This document shows positions 47,243 through 61,180 of a DNA stretch of 64,000 nucleotides, piece by piece. The notes beneath the pieces were generated by a model. It searched no databases, was not told the origin of the DNA, and was given only the letters and a program-made list of their open reading frames with translations. The first letter of the stretch is position 1. Each line of letters begins with the position of its first letter. Source of the DNA: Saprolegnia diclina VS20 (taxonomy: Eukaryota > Oomycota > Saprolegniomycetes > Saprolegniales > Saprolegniaceae); assembly GCF_000281045.1 (NCBI RefSeq), contig NW_008246068.1:1697029-1761028 (forward strand), given 5' to 3'. The translations under genes were made by a program, and so were the position numbers.

Positions 47243-49624
47243 GCCCTTTTGCAGGAAGGCTTGGAAGTCGTTGTGCACGGAGGCGAGGAGGTCCCGGGAC
47301 GCAGCACACGCGATGCGGAAGCTCTGTTCGTTGGCGGCCGAGACGAGCAGCACGAGCGGCTCGTCCGCGTCTTTCCCATTCGACTAGCACGTGGCCATGA
47401 GACGACACTATCAAGGTATCAACCCGTACCTCGTAGCCCGAGCCACGCCCGCGCAGGCGCACCTTGGCGTTGCCCCCGGCGTCGGCAATGATGCGCTTCA
47501 TGTACGACCCCGCCGGGCCGATGATGCGGCGGACGGGCCCAAACTCGTGGTCGGCTTCAATCCCCACTGGAATCTTCTCCAAGAGCTCGCCGGTTGCCGT
47601 CGTTGTCGTCGTCGTCGTCGTCGTCGGTGCAGAGGTTGTCATGGTCGGTGGAGCCGTCGTCGGCGCCGAGGTCGCGCTTGTCGCCGTCGACGGATCGACG
47701 GGCGTGAGCAGCTCGCCGTTGGGCCCGAGGTTGGTCGCGCCGCAGCGCTCGGCAAAGACGTTGGCGAGGGCTTGCGTGGCCGCGAGCGTGAGCGGCCCGA
47801 TGCGAATCCCGCGCTCGAGGCCCGGCACGCTCTTGAGGTGGTCGTTGAGCACCGGCGGAGCGTTCAAGACGACCTGGAACCGGACTTGGATCGGGAACGG
47901 TGACGGAACGTTCGGGCTGTGCGCGAACGCGTTGGGCACCATGTTGGGCACGATCGGCGTCACGGCTTCAAACATCCCGAGCACGTGGCGGTCCGACATG
48001 TTGATCAAGAAGAGCGGTGCCCCGGGGCGCACGTTTTTCGCCGCCACTTGCTCCTACGCACAACGAGGTAGGAGGTTGCAATCAGATCTGGTAGCGTACA
48101 TGGTCTTTGGCGAGCCCGAAGAGCATGCGCCCAAACACCTCGTCGATCGTCGTGCCGTTGCACGCAAAGACAAAGCCCGGGAGGTTGACCTGCCACCGGT
48201 GCGCGGGCGGCGCCAGCGGAATCGACGGGTCGACAAAGCCGGCGACCGACTCGGCCGCCATGCGGCGGCGCGTCGCGAGCTCGAGGGCGCCGCCCGGCAG
48301 CTTCATCTCGTCTTCGACCGACTTTAGGTGCAGCCGGATCATCGGGTGGAAGAAGAGCTTGTGCATGAGTCCATGGCCGCATTCCTTGACGAGCGTCGCG
48401 CCGTTCGGTCTACACCAGAGACGACAATCATGTACACGCTTCAGACAACGATGGAGCCTACGTCTTGGAGAGCGGTGTCTCGGTCGTCGTTGGGATCGTA
48501 TCGGCCGTCTCGTACGGGATCTCGGCCGTCCGGAGCCACTGCACGCCGATCGCATGGCGCCACTCGCTGTGCGGCAGCGTGGTAGCGTCGAGCGGCGTCG
48601 CTGACGCCTCGTCGGCCGGCGCGGGCGGCAGCTGCATGACGCGGGCGACGCACTGGATGTGCAAACTCGGGCTCACCGTCAAAAACACAAACACCTACGC
48701 ACGTTAGAACCCTGGACGCCGAGGGAACTGGCGTACGTTGTCGAACGCCATGGACGCGTCCGTGATCGCCTTGAGCACGGGCAGCGACACGGCCCACTGG
48801 TTGTGGTGCATCGACTGCGCGACGTTCTGGTAGCTGGCCGATCGCAGGTAGAAGTACGCCGAGCGACCCGTGTCGTCCGGCAGCATGGGCGCGTGCACTT
48901 CCGGCGCCTTGTGCGAGGGCCCGCTGCTGTGGTGGCCGCGGTCGCCGCCGCGGTCGCTCGGGCCGCGGTCGCCGCCGCCATGGTGGTTGTCGCCCTTTCC
49001 GGCGTCCTTGGGGAACGGCCGAAGCTCCTTCTCGCCGTGGGCGAAATGGCACTCGTCGCCAAACGGACACGTGCCCTGCTTTTCCCAGTGCTTGCAGATC
49101 GCAATCTTGAAGAACTCGTTCACAGGCTACGGAACGCATGAGAGGGCATGGGCGAGCGAGAGTACATGTACCTGTGTCTTGCGGCGCTTGGCGCTCTCTT
49201 CTTCGGCGGCCTTGCTCTGGAGGCCAAAGTCGGCGATGACGGGGCACTCGTCGCGCGGCAGCTTGACGTGGCGGTACCGACACGCGCTGCCATGGGAGCA
49301 AAAGCCCTGCTTGTAGAACGCGCACTCCATGCGGTCCTCGTCGGGCACGTGGCGGAAGGGACATTCGGGCACTTGGCACTCCATGCCCCATCGGCACTCG
49401 GGCATCTTGGACATATCGTACTGATGCAGGAACTCGCAGTTGTCGCCCTTCATGCAGAGACCGCGCAGCCAATGCCGGCAGACGACCGTACCTCGCTTGA
49501 AGTCCTTCTTCGCATCTTCGTCCTGCGGCAGCGCCGTCGAGGCCGCGGCGAGCAGCGCGGGCAGCGCGGCCTCGAAGTCGAAGACAAGAGCTTCCTCGTC
49601 GTCGATCCAGATCGTCCCGGGCAT
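47243..49624 (-). CDS. CPSF30-like CCCH protein fused to YTH, DCD and KH domains (3' end in gap)
   Basis: Six exons seen: 49624-49172, 49126-48737, 48694-48462, 48409-48100, 48053-47430 and 47383 into the gap; over 715 aa. Four CCCH fingers (CRHWLRGLC..CEFLH, CRWGMEC..CPFRH, CAFYKQGFC..CRYRH at about 48-122; CKHWEKQGTC..CHFAH at about 161-181) match CPSF30/YTH1, a poly(A)-signal-binding subunit. A YTH m6A-reader fold starts at about 242 (YFYLRSASYQNVAQSMHHNQ..WAVS, FVFLTVSP, EWRHAIGVQWL). A DCD domain follows (GFVFACNGTTIDEVFGRMLF-GL, APLFLINMSDRHVLGMFEA, FPIQVRFQV), then a KH domain (RRIIGPAGSYMKRIIADAGG, KVRLRGRGSG, DEPLVLLVSA). Exons join in frame throughout. Threonine-rich linker before KH. 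Confidence 0.85.
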
Positions 49625-50534
49625 CAGAGCGGTGGACCTTAAAGCTCTGCGGCCGACCGGTGCTACGGATAATCGATTTTCTATCCGGAATACCACATGT
49701 GTAAAACGTGTGCTTCTTTGTTCACCCTGGTGGCAATTTCAAAGGCCATTTCCCAGGTAATGCTAGAGCTTACGTCGCGACGAGGGAGCTTCTCCCCTGT
49801 ATGTTATTTAACACTTTTGGTTAGTTAACATCTCAGGACACGGTTGATGGTCATCGCACCGGAACGTGGTGACCTTGGCGCCATTAGCAGCGCCTTGTAC
49901 GGCGTAGACCAGATATTTGGATGAGTCAAGATGCGAGCAAGAGACTGCGATTTGGTGTCCTTCACGCTTGCTGATCAAATCGTCCCAAGCCTCTAGTGAC
50001 TTCCAGATTCTCTGCTCCAGATTCGCGGTCTTGGCTGCTTGACGTGCAGCTGGGCGGCTGGCGTTACCGTGCCGACATGCGTCATGCACCAACGTTGACC
50101 AATCGAGGACGTTGACGCGACCAAGTCAGCATGCAGGATTCCATCATGGCATGGACTCTACGTCGTGCATGGTGTCCACTCGAGTCACTGAGCGTTGCAC
50201 TTGATAGACGCAGCTAACTCGGTACATCTACTTTAGACTGAGAAGAAGGCTAGTCGTCTCGGCAGAGGCGCGATGTGGCGCATCAAGATCGGTCGTCGCG
50301 CCTGTCCGGTAACAACATGTGACAGTCGTCGCAACTTCAACGGCAAACTCGTTCGAGTCGTCTCGACACTCGGTTGCACGTGCGGCAGTGGGCGCTTTGG
50401 CGCCGCGAGCCAATCGGCGCCAGCGTAGCAACGTGATGGCTAGCGACATGTCTCAGGAAGCCACTTGCCGTGCCAAGGTAATCGCCACGGGGCATCCTCG
50501 CCATCCACGTTGGCATCCATTTCGCAACTTCATC
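49625..50534. other. intergenic, with one weak open frame
   Basis: About 900 bp between divergent genes. A 94-residue frame at 49808-50092 minus (NLEQRIWKSLEAWDDLISKR..) has no recognised similarity; it starts near no clear promoter and is not called as a gene. Confidence 0.5.
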
Positions 50535-51889
50535 ATGCTTCGCAAGTCGCTCGCCCGGTCCTTTGCGTCGTCGTCGCTTCTCACGCCCGTCTCGATCGAG
50601 TCGACGCGCATGTCCTACGCCGATATCATTGTACGTACCCATATCCTGCCATACCGTATTTATATACGATCTTTTCCTTGGTAGGACGACGATGGCGGCG
50701 CGCGCGGCCGGTGGCTCAACCACGGCCCGATCCTCGAGCGCATGGACGTCCTCGGCTTTGCGATCTCGGCCAAGCTCACAAAGGGCCCCGCGGCCACCAT
50801 CAGCCTCGACCAAGTCCGGTCCCACCGCCCGGTCTTCTACGGCGACCTCTTCCGCCTCGAAGGCCAAGTGCTCAACGCGAGCCGGTCCGCGACCTCGATT
50901 CAGATCACAGGGTACCGCGTCGACGTCTTGACAGGCGACATCCAGCACACGCACGACGCGATCATTACGCTCGTGGCCATCGATGGTCAAGGTCGCCCGC
51001 GGCCGTCGCTGCCGCCGATGACGTCCGAAGTCGACCCGACCATGATGGACGACCGGTGCGTCGCTTCGATTCGACTCTACTTTCTCACCGCGCGCTAGGG
51101 CGGAGAAGGCGCAGCAGCGCAAGGAGCTGGCGGCCCGCTGGAACGCCGTGCAGGAAGACGTCGACGCGCTGCCGCGGGTCACGGCCGATATGCTGCAGGA
51201 ATTCGAGCTGAGCAAGTACCGGCAGTCGTTTGTGCCTGTCAAGGACACGCTCGTCGAGGTCCAAAACTGGTTCATGCCCAAGCACCTCAACAACAACAAC
51301 ACGATCTTTGGCGGCGACCTTCTCCAGTGGATGGTACGCCCATCGATCCTCAGTGGCCGCGTCCTTCATGCGCTAAGTAGGACAAGGTGGCGGCCTTCTG
51401 TGCTAAGAAGTTTTGCAAAAGCATCAACATGGCGACCGTGTCGGTGAACCGCATTAGCTTCAAGTCGCCCGTGACCACCGAAGACATTGTGTCAATGCGT
51501 GCGCACGTGGTGAGCGTCCGGTACAGTCTACAAGTGCATACGAATATTGTCTTATGTCGTTGGTTGTATGTAGTCGCCACACGCTCGAGGTCGAAGTCGA
51601 GGTGTTTGTCGAGCGCATGGGGTCGGGCGAGAAGAAGAAGTCGCACTCGGGCTATTTCACCTGCGTCAACCTCGACGCGGCGCAGCGCCCGGCGTTCATC
51701 AAGACGGGCCTCGCGGTCGACGAGGCCGACCAGGATGGCATGCGGTACCTGTTGAAGGCGCAGAAGCGCTGGGAGTTTGACTTGGAAGGCCAGCATCTGC
51801 ACCAATTCCCGCCTATTCCGCTCTCCAACAACGAGTTCCCAGTCCCGTTCTCGACCCGACAGCAAGACAAGCTGAACATCAAGATTTAG
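50535..51889 (+). CDS. acyl-CoA thioesterase, hotdog-fold (ACOT9-like), copy A
   Basis: Five exons: 50535-50630, 50685-51055, 51099-51333, 51381-51520 and 51574-51889; 385 aa. It hydrolyses acyl-CoA to free acid and CoA. The basic, serine-rich start MLRKSLARSFASSSLL looks like a mitochondrial presequence. Two hotdog domains: the first from ERMDVLGFAISAKL to HTHDAIITLVAID, the second from WFMPKHLNNNNTIFGGDLLQWMDKVAAFCA (the N-x-x-x-T-x-FGG-x-L signature) to AVDEADQ. It is a direct neighbour and paralog of the next gene with matching intron phases. Confidence 0.85.
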
Positions 51890-52216
51890 ACAACCCACAT
51901 ACCAGAACGTAAGAACTTAACCCCCAATATAGAAATAGACCACCAAGCCCTCTTTTTATGGCCACGGCAGTGCTTGTTAATACTGCTCAACTCCTTTGAG
52001 CGTTTATATCGCACTGAGATTTACGCCCAAGTCGTGCGCTTGGAACCCGAGCGACGGATGTCGTGTGTATGACGACTGTAGTCAGCAAGCAGATGCAGAA
52101 GACCCCTCACGATTCCCGTCCTGGCGAGTTCGGCCATGATCTTGGTGGTATCCGGATTTCTTGAGTATCCGGATTTCCATGTTGACGGATCTTGGTTAGT
52201 TTCCGATCTGGTTGCA
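51890..52216. other. intergenic between tandem thioesterase genes
   Basis: 327 bp. Contains TATCCGGATTTC strings repeated around 52148-52180. No exon seen. Confidence 0.5.
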
Positions 52217-53626
52217 ATGTGGCGGAAACTACAAAATTTGCATCTTCGGCGCGGCCCCCGGACGACGACGATGATGACGACGACGCGGAAGAGCAGCAGC
52301 ATCACGCTCGAGTCGACGCACATGTCCTTCGCCGACATCATCGTAGGCGTCGCCTCATGCATGGCCACATGCGAATGCATCATTTCCTAGGGCGAAGAGA
52401 GCCTGCGCGGCCAGTGGCTCAGCCAAGGCCCTGTGCTCGAGCGCATGGACGTCGTCGGCGCCGCCGTCGCCGCCAAGTACGCCCATCCTTCTACGATCAA
52501 TGTGCGCATCACGGACGTCTAGGGTCGCCAACGGCCCCGTCGCGACCGTGAGCTTTGACCAAGTCGATTCGCACAAGCCCGTGTTCCATGGCGACCTCTT
52601 CCGCCTCGAGGGCCGCGTCTTGAGCACGAGCAACTCGTCGACGGCCGTGCAGCTCACGGGGTACCGCGAAGAGATGCTGACGGGCAAGGTCACGCACACG
52701 CACGACGCGATCATCACGTTTGTGGCCATTGACGCCAAGGGCCGGCCGCGCCCGGGGCTCCCGGCGCTCACGTCGTCGTCGCAGCCCGACCTCGTCGCGT
52801 TTCTGTACGTCGTCGTCTGCCTCTATGCCATATATTCATGCGGTATGGATATTGTAGGGCGGAGAAGGCGGTGCATCGCAAGGAGCTCGCGAGTACGTGG
52901 CGGACGTACCAGGAAGACGTGGACGCGATGGCGCACATCACCGAGGACATGCTGCAGGTCTACCCCATGTCGACGTCGCGCGAGTCGTTCGTGCCGGTGA
53001 GGAACACGCTCGTCGAAGTCAAAAACTGGTTCATGCCCAAGCACCTCAACATGAACAACACGATCTTTGGCGGCGAAATTCTCCAGTGGATGGTACTCGA
53101 TTCAGGTATTTGGTATCTGGTATCGACTCAGATTCTGGTGTAGGACCGCGTCGCAGTCTTTTGCGCGCGCAAGTTTACCCAGAACGTGTCCATGGTCACC
53201 ATCTCGATGAACCGCATCTTCTTCAAGCTGCCCATCACGCCCGTCGACATTGTGAGCATGAAGTCGCGCGTTGTCATGGTCCGGTACGCGCTCGTCTCGA
53301 ATAATTGCGATGACCAGATCTGGTCTGGTAGGCGCCACACCCTCGAGGTCGAAGTCGAAGTTTTCATCGAGCGCATTGGCCAGAGCGAGAAGCGCAAGTC
53401 CCACACGGGGTACTTCACCGTCATCAACCTCGACGAAGGCCAGCACAAACTGCCGCTCAAGCGCGGCCTCGCCGTCGACGAAGCCGACCAAGAGAGCATG
53501 CGGCACCTTCTAAAGGCGCAGAAGCGCTGGGCCTTCCACGTCGACGACCACCTGCTGCACCAAGTACCGCCGCTCCCGCTCTCCCATGAGAACGCTGGCC
53601 CAACGCCGCCGCCCTCGCGCTTGTAG
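52217..53626 (+). CDS. acyl-CoA thioesterase, hotdog-fold (ACOT9-like), copy B
   Basis: Six exons: 52217-52342, 52391-52476, 52523-52804, 52858-53092, 53144-53283 and 53332-53626; 387 aa. Same double-hotdog layout as copy A: ERMDVVGAAVAAK, HTHDAIITFVAIDAKG, then WFMPKHLNMNNTIFGGEILQ and AVDEADQESMRHLLKAQKRW. The presequence MWRKLQNLHLRRGPRTTT is arginine-rich and has few acidic residues. All four introns of copy A are present at the same places, and one more (52477-52522) splits the first hotdog domain. The start at 52217 was chosen because an in-frame MWRK matches the MLRK start of copy A. Confidence 0.84.
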
Positions 53627-53947
53627 CTTCGTGTACCTACACCGCCATGATGCTGGTGCTGGCTCCTGCAATAGATACATGCCTGTTCAAGATCGTCTGC
53701 ATTTGGGTTGGGTGTTTTTATCCATATTAAATATGGCATCTGCCGCGCACCGATCGGTCGGGATGACGATGGCTGTAGCAAGGACGTGCGTGCGTTAAGT
53801 GGCGTTGAAGGGTTAACCCTTCGAAGCGCTAGCACCGGCGCCGGCGCCATCGCAGCCACGGCGTCCGTCGATGCAGTTCGACGCGAAGGACGGTAAAGGC
53901 CCATGTGCCGAATTTAAGAGGAAGCATGCCGAATATAATTATCAACC
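53627..53947. promoter_or_regulatory. MCM8 upstream region with GGCATCTGCC element
   Basis: 321 bp. GGCATCTGCC at 53735-53744, then further half-like copies (CATGTGCCGAATTTAA and GCATGCCGAATATAA) directly before the MCM8 start. Confidence 0.5.
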
Positions 53948-56777
<2,830 letters not shown>

Positions 56778-56882
56778 CTTCAAGAGCGCTCGCCGGCGAT
56801 CCATCTACCCTCACGGCGTCATCACACTCTAAGAAATACACTGCTCGCTCGGACTCTGTCTTGGTCGTAGCAACAGACACTC

Positions 56883-57842
56883 GTGGCAGCACCAGCGGCG
56901 TGCGATTCTAAAGAAGGTGCTCTTTTACGAATCAGGTGCTCTTTTGAGACTTATGACCCAGACCTGGTCCGTGGCATCGTGGCCTTCCAAGATGGCCTTC
57001 CGTTGCAGACGCTCGAGCTCATGCGTGTGCTCCATGGCATCGTCTTCTATGCGCCCAGCCGCCTGCAGGAGCACGTGGCAGCGATGCGCGCAGTCCTGCC
57101 AGCATGGCTCGCTCGCTATTCCCTCGACCACCTCGATGCGCTCTGGGAGACGCAGGTCCGCACACCGCTCTACTACTGCGCGTTCCTCTACGACGACGCG
57201 TCCATCTTGCGCCACCTGCATGATCGCGGCCGCTTGCTCTCTCGCTGGATGTTCTGGACACCGGCGATCCGCGTCGGCAAGATGGACGTGATCGCCTACC
57301 TCTGCAGCGTCGCCGACGCGCGCGCAGAACCGCGGCTCATGGCCACCGCCGCCGAGTGCGGCAACCTCGAGCTCGTATTGTACCTCGCGCACCAAGGCTG
57401 CGACGCCACGGACGCTCTTAATATGGCGTGCAAGCACGGTCACCTCGCGATCGCGCAGCGCCTGCATGCGCTCGGCCTCGGCGCGTGGGACCCCAAGGTC
57501 CTCGGCAGCGTCGCCTCGCGCGGGCACCTCGACGTCCTCTGCTCTCTGCACGATCACGGCTACGCGGGCTTCTCGTCGTCGACGCTCACGGCCGCGGCTG
57601 CCAATGGCCACTTGGACATCGTCCTCTTCCTCTGCCAACACCGACACGAAGCTCGTCTCGATACCGCTCTCGTGGCTGCGGCCACCAACGGGCATGTCCA
57701 CGTCGTGCGATGGCTCGATCAGCAAACAAACGCATCTGCTGTGCTGCGTGATCGTGGTTCAGGTCGCCCAGCGTGGGGGCCACCACGCGTTGGTTGCGTA
57801 CCTTACGCCAGCGGTAGTCTAGCTGCGACGCTGGCAGAGTAA
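56883..57842 (+). CDS. ankyrin-repeat-type protein, copy A (start codon not found)
   Basis: Open frame of up to 319 residues made of ankyrin-like helical repeats (GKMDVIAYLCSV, GNLELVLYLAHQG, GHLAIAQRLHALG, GHLDVLCSLHDHG, GHLDIVLFLCQH, GHVHVVRWLDQQ). Similarity to copy B begins before the first in-frame ATG (57021): DLVRGIVAFQDGLPLQTLELMR corresponds to DLLWSITRFQDGCTPDTLAVLR in copy B. So either an upstream exon carries the start, a GTG at 56883 is used, or the 5' end is broken. The 3' part after WLDQQ is unlike copy B and may contain an unseen intron. Function unknown; such repeats are abundant in oomycetes. Confidence 0.55.
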   Translation: MAAPAACDSKEGALLRIRCSFETYDPDLVRGIVAFQDGLPLQTLELMRVLHGIVFYAPSRLQEHVAAMRAVLPAWLARYSLDHLDALWETQVRTPLYYCAFLYDDASILRHLHDRGRLLSRWMFWTPAIRVGKMDVIAYLCSVADARAEPRLMATAAECGNLELVLYLAHQGCDATDALNMACKHGHLAIAQRLHALGLGAWDPKVLGSVASRGHLDVLCSLHDHGYAGFSSSTLTAAAANGHLDIVLFLCQHRHEARLDTALVAAATNGHVHVVRWLDQQTNASAVLRDRGSGRPAWGPPRVGCVPYASGSLAATLAE

Positions 57843-58469
57843 GACATGACGTACTGTATGTGGTCTTGCAGCGTTCGCAGGAGTGAGCACAGACCTCATG
57901 CACGGATGGATAAGCTGTCTCTACGCCACATCCTCCAACTCGGCCCTTTGAAGATGCGACGTGTGGCCATGAGACGGTGCAAATGAGCGATCTCGATGCT
58001 GGACGACGTCAGCGATCGCGTCTGAAGCGCACGCCTGCGCCAAGTACTATCGTTGAACTCCGACTTCCTCTTATATCTCTCGTTTTGGTGCTCGCTTCGA
58101 GCCCGACGAGATGGTGTAGCATCGTTGTGGCACTTGGTCGCGTGACACACCGGGCTGCTACATTGACACTACACGACGATCCTACTCTCGGAAGCATCTG
58201 GGTACCGCGGGCGCAGCCGCCACTCGCGGCGCCACCAGCTAGCCCAAGCGCTTGCTACGCCTGCGTAGCTGTCAGCGCTAGCCGCTCGGGCGCAGCGTTG
58301 CCAGCCACGAGCGCAAGGTCGCACGTTCGACCGCCAGAAGATCTACGGAACTGTAACGATGTGCTGCGCGTTGATTGGTCCATGAATTGCGAGAATTGTA
58401 CGTGATTGGTCCGATCGCACCTGGGTAAGCTACTCGGATCCGTTGGATTCGCCATTTTTCCATTTTACG
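57843..58469. other. intergenic
   Basis: 627 bp between the two ankyrin-type genes. CCAAT-like strings (GATTGGTCC near 58373 and 58404) lie before copy B. No exon supported. Confidence 0.55.
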
Positions 58470-59453
58470 ATGGGCCGCGTGCTTCGCTTGGCAGACCTGC
58501 TCTGGAGCATCACGCGCTTCCAAGACGGCTGCACGCCCGACACGCTCGCGGTGCTGCGCCGCCTCCGCGCAGCGTACGCGACCAAGGACGCATGCTACTA
58601 CAACGACCCGGACGACCTCGCCGACGTCTTTGCAAGCTGGCGCAGCCGACGGGGCACCCTCGGCCTCGCCGTCCTCTGCGACAAGGGCTACGACCGCCAC
58701 CTCTTTTGTTATGCGCTGCGCATCGGCGACGTCGGCTTAGCGACGTGCGTGGCGACGACGCGCGCGATCGCGCTTGACGAGCTGCACTGGCTCCTCGCGG
58801 CCAAGTATGGGCACGTCGCGGTGCTCGACTTTCTCTACAGCCAGCGCGACGCACTGCCGCTTTTGCCGTCCTCGCTGCTGAGCGAAGCGGCGCGATGGGG
58901 TCACTTGCCGCTGGTGCGCTACCTCCACGAGAAGGGGCTGGACGCGACGCACGTCTTGTACTGCGCCGTCATGCACGGCCACGTGCACGTGGCACAGTAC
59001 GCCCATGCAGAGCGTCTCGGACAGTGGTTCCCGAGCCTTGTCACGAGCGTCGTCTCCAAGGGCGATGCTGCCATGCTTGCGTTCGTCCTCGCGCATGGCT
59101 ACGCCGGCGTGACGCCGCGCTCCGTCGTGATCGCAGCCAAGTTTGGCCACTTGGCGCTCGTGCAGATGCTGTACGCAGAGGCGGACGACACTGCGTTCGA
59201 AGAGGCGCTCTTCAAGGCCTCGTGGCACGGCCACCTGCACGTGGTCAAGTGGCTCGACACGCAGCGACTCGAGGCGGAGGTTCCGCACCGCATTCTGGAC
59301 GAAGCCAAGATGCCACTGGATGTGATGAAGTACTTTCTACTCGAGCGACGAAGCGACTCGACGCGCGCGACCGCGCTGCGCTGCCACCCCATCCACACGC
59401 CGCGCCTGACCGCCCACGAGCCCCGCGCCACAATACGCCACGTGTTCGACTAA
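58470..59453 (+). CDS. ankyrin-repeat-type protein, copy B
   Basis: Single exon, 327 aa, starting MGRVLRLADLLWS at the first ATG. It consists of about seven helical repeats of the GHxxxVxxLHxxG kind (YGHVAVLDFLYSQ, WGHLPLVRYLHEKG, HGHVHVAQYAHAE, KGDAAMLAFVLAHG, FGHLALVQMLYAEA, HGHLHVVKWLDTQ). A short N-terminal F-box-like leucine-rich segment (LLWSITRFQDGCTPDTLAVL) precedes them. A tandem paralog lies directly upstream. Likely a protein-interaction scaffold; partner unknown. Confidence 0.72.
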   Translation: MGRVLRLADLLWSITRFQDGCTPDTLAVLRRLRAAYATKDACYYNDPDDLADVFASWRSRRGTLGLAVLCDKGYDRHLFCYALRIGDVGLATCVATTRAIALDELHWLLAAKYGHVAVLDFLYSQRDALPLLPSSLLSEAARWGHLPLVRYLHEKGLDATHVLYCAVMHGHVHVAQYAHAERLGQWFPSLVTSVVSKGDAAMLAFVLAHGYAGVTPRSVVIAAKFGHLALVQMLYAEADDTAFEEALFKASWHGHLHVVKWLDTQRLEAEVPHRILDEAKMPLDVMKYFLLERRSDSTRATALRCHPIHTPRLTAHEPRATIRHVFD

Positions 59454-60136
59454 CTATTAACTGATGGTCTTGTGTGTGTGGAGGTGGATCGAGGCTGTCA
59501 CGGTGGTCTGCTGTTCTGCGCAGGACGCTGGAGTCGGTGGTGCAGTCGTAGATAGCTACTAGCCGACGCCAGGGCCGAGGAGCAGTCGAACTCTGGTGTG
59601 TAGACTTGGTTCTTATCACGGTCCCACTCCCAGTATCAACCTCCTGCCAGCACATGGTATCGAGTCTGGTGGCAATTAGTATCAAGTCCTTTTACGGATA
59701 CGGTTTTATGCAGTGAGCGCCACACGGCCATGCAGCGCCGTGTCCAACGCTGCGTCGCGCCACTGCCATCAAGTATCCTCTTCCGCAACTTCCATCAAGA
59801 GACATCAACCTCTCGACCAACAAGTCTCCCTAAGTTCTTAGTCCCTTCTATCACCACCGGTCCCTTCTCTCGTGCTTTTAGTTAGTCGCCTTCAATCCAA
59901 CAACAACAATCAACTGGCAGGTACGTCACCATCACTCGCGCGTGTGGCAAGTCGAATCAACCGGCGGAATCTTCCAGAATCCGGATACGCGGAATCTAGA
60001 AGCTTGCGTTCGATTGGCTAAAATTCGGCGGTGCCGTGTGATTGGCCATTTTATCGACCTTTCTAGAAGCTCGCCCGACCTCCGCTACCCGAGCTCACTT
60101 TTGGATTTGCCTTCTCAAGACAACAGCAAGACCACC
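59454..60136. other. HSP90 upstream region
   Basis: 683 bp. It includes a possible transcribed leader (CAACAACAACAATCAACTGGCAG followed by GTACGTCACC, which could be a 5' UTR intron donor) and the heat-shock elements given separately. Confidence 0.55.
59967..59979. promoter_or_regulatory. heat-shock element upstream of HSP90
   Basis: GAA-TC-TTC-CA-GAA: three perfect alternating nGAAn units with 2-bp spacing, the canonical HSF trimer site, 158 bp before the HSP90 start. A second partial site, TTC-TA-GAA, lies at 60061-60068. Confidence 0.8.
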
Positions 60137-61148
60137 ATGGCGGACTCGTCGGAAACGTTTGCCTTCTCGGCCGACATCAACCAGCTCCTCTCGCTCATCA
60201 TCAACACGTTCTACTCGAACAAGGACGTGTTCCTCCGCGAACTCATCTCGAACGCGTCGGATGCGCTCGACAAGATCCGCTACCAGTCGCTCACGGACGC
60301 GTCGGTGCTCGACTCGGACAAGGACCTCGAGATCAAGGTGATCCCGGACAAGGCCAACGGCACGCTCACGCTCCAGGACTCGGGTCTCGGCATGACCAAG
60401 GCCGACCTCGTCAACAACCTCGGCACGATCGCCAAGTCGGGCACGAAGGCCTTCATGGAGGCCCTCCAGGCCGGCGCCGATATCTCGATGATCGGTCAGT
60501 TCGGTGTCGGTTTCTACTCGGCCTACCTCGTCGCCGACCGCGTCACCGTGCACTCGAAGCACAACGACGACGAGCAGCACGTGTGGGAGTCGGCCGCCGG
60601 CGGCTCGTTCACGGTCACGCGCGACTTGACCTCGGAGCCCATCCAGCGCGGTACGCGCATCGTGCTCAAGCTCAAGGAGGACATGCTCGAGTACCTCGAG
60701 GAGCGCAAGCTCAAGGACCTCGTCAAGAAGCACTCTGAGTTCATTGGCTTCCCGATCCGCCTCTACGTCGAGAAGACGACGGAGAAGGAGGTCACGGACG
60801 ACGAGGACGAGGAAGAAGAGGAGAAGGACGGCGACGACAAGCCCAAGATCGAAGAAGTCACGGACGACGACGACAAGAAGAAGAAGACCAAGAAGATCAA
60901 GGAAGTGTCGCACGAGTGGGACCACCTCAACGCGCAGAAGCCCATCTGGATGCGCAAGCCCGAGGATGTGACGCACGAGGAGTATGCTGCCTTCTACAAG
61001 TCGCTCACGAACGACTGGGAGGAGCATGCGTCGGTCAAGCACTTCTCGGTCGAGGGCCAGCTCGAGTTCAAGGCGTGCCTCTTCACGCCCAAGCGCGCGC
61101 CGTTCGACATGTTCGAGGGTGGTGCCAAGAAGAAGCTCAACAACATCA

Positions 61149-61180
<32 letters not shown>

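Noticed and set aside
49808-50092. 94-residue minus-strand open frame in an intergenic region
   Set aside because: No similarity recognised, no clear start context and no neighbouring exon that joins in frame. Kept only as a note in the intergenic entry.
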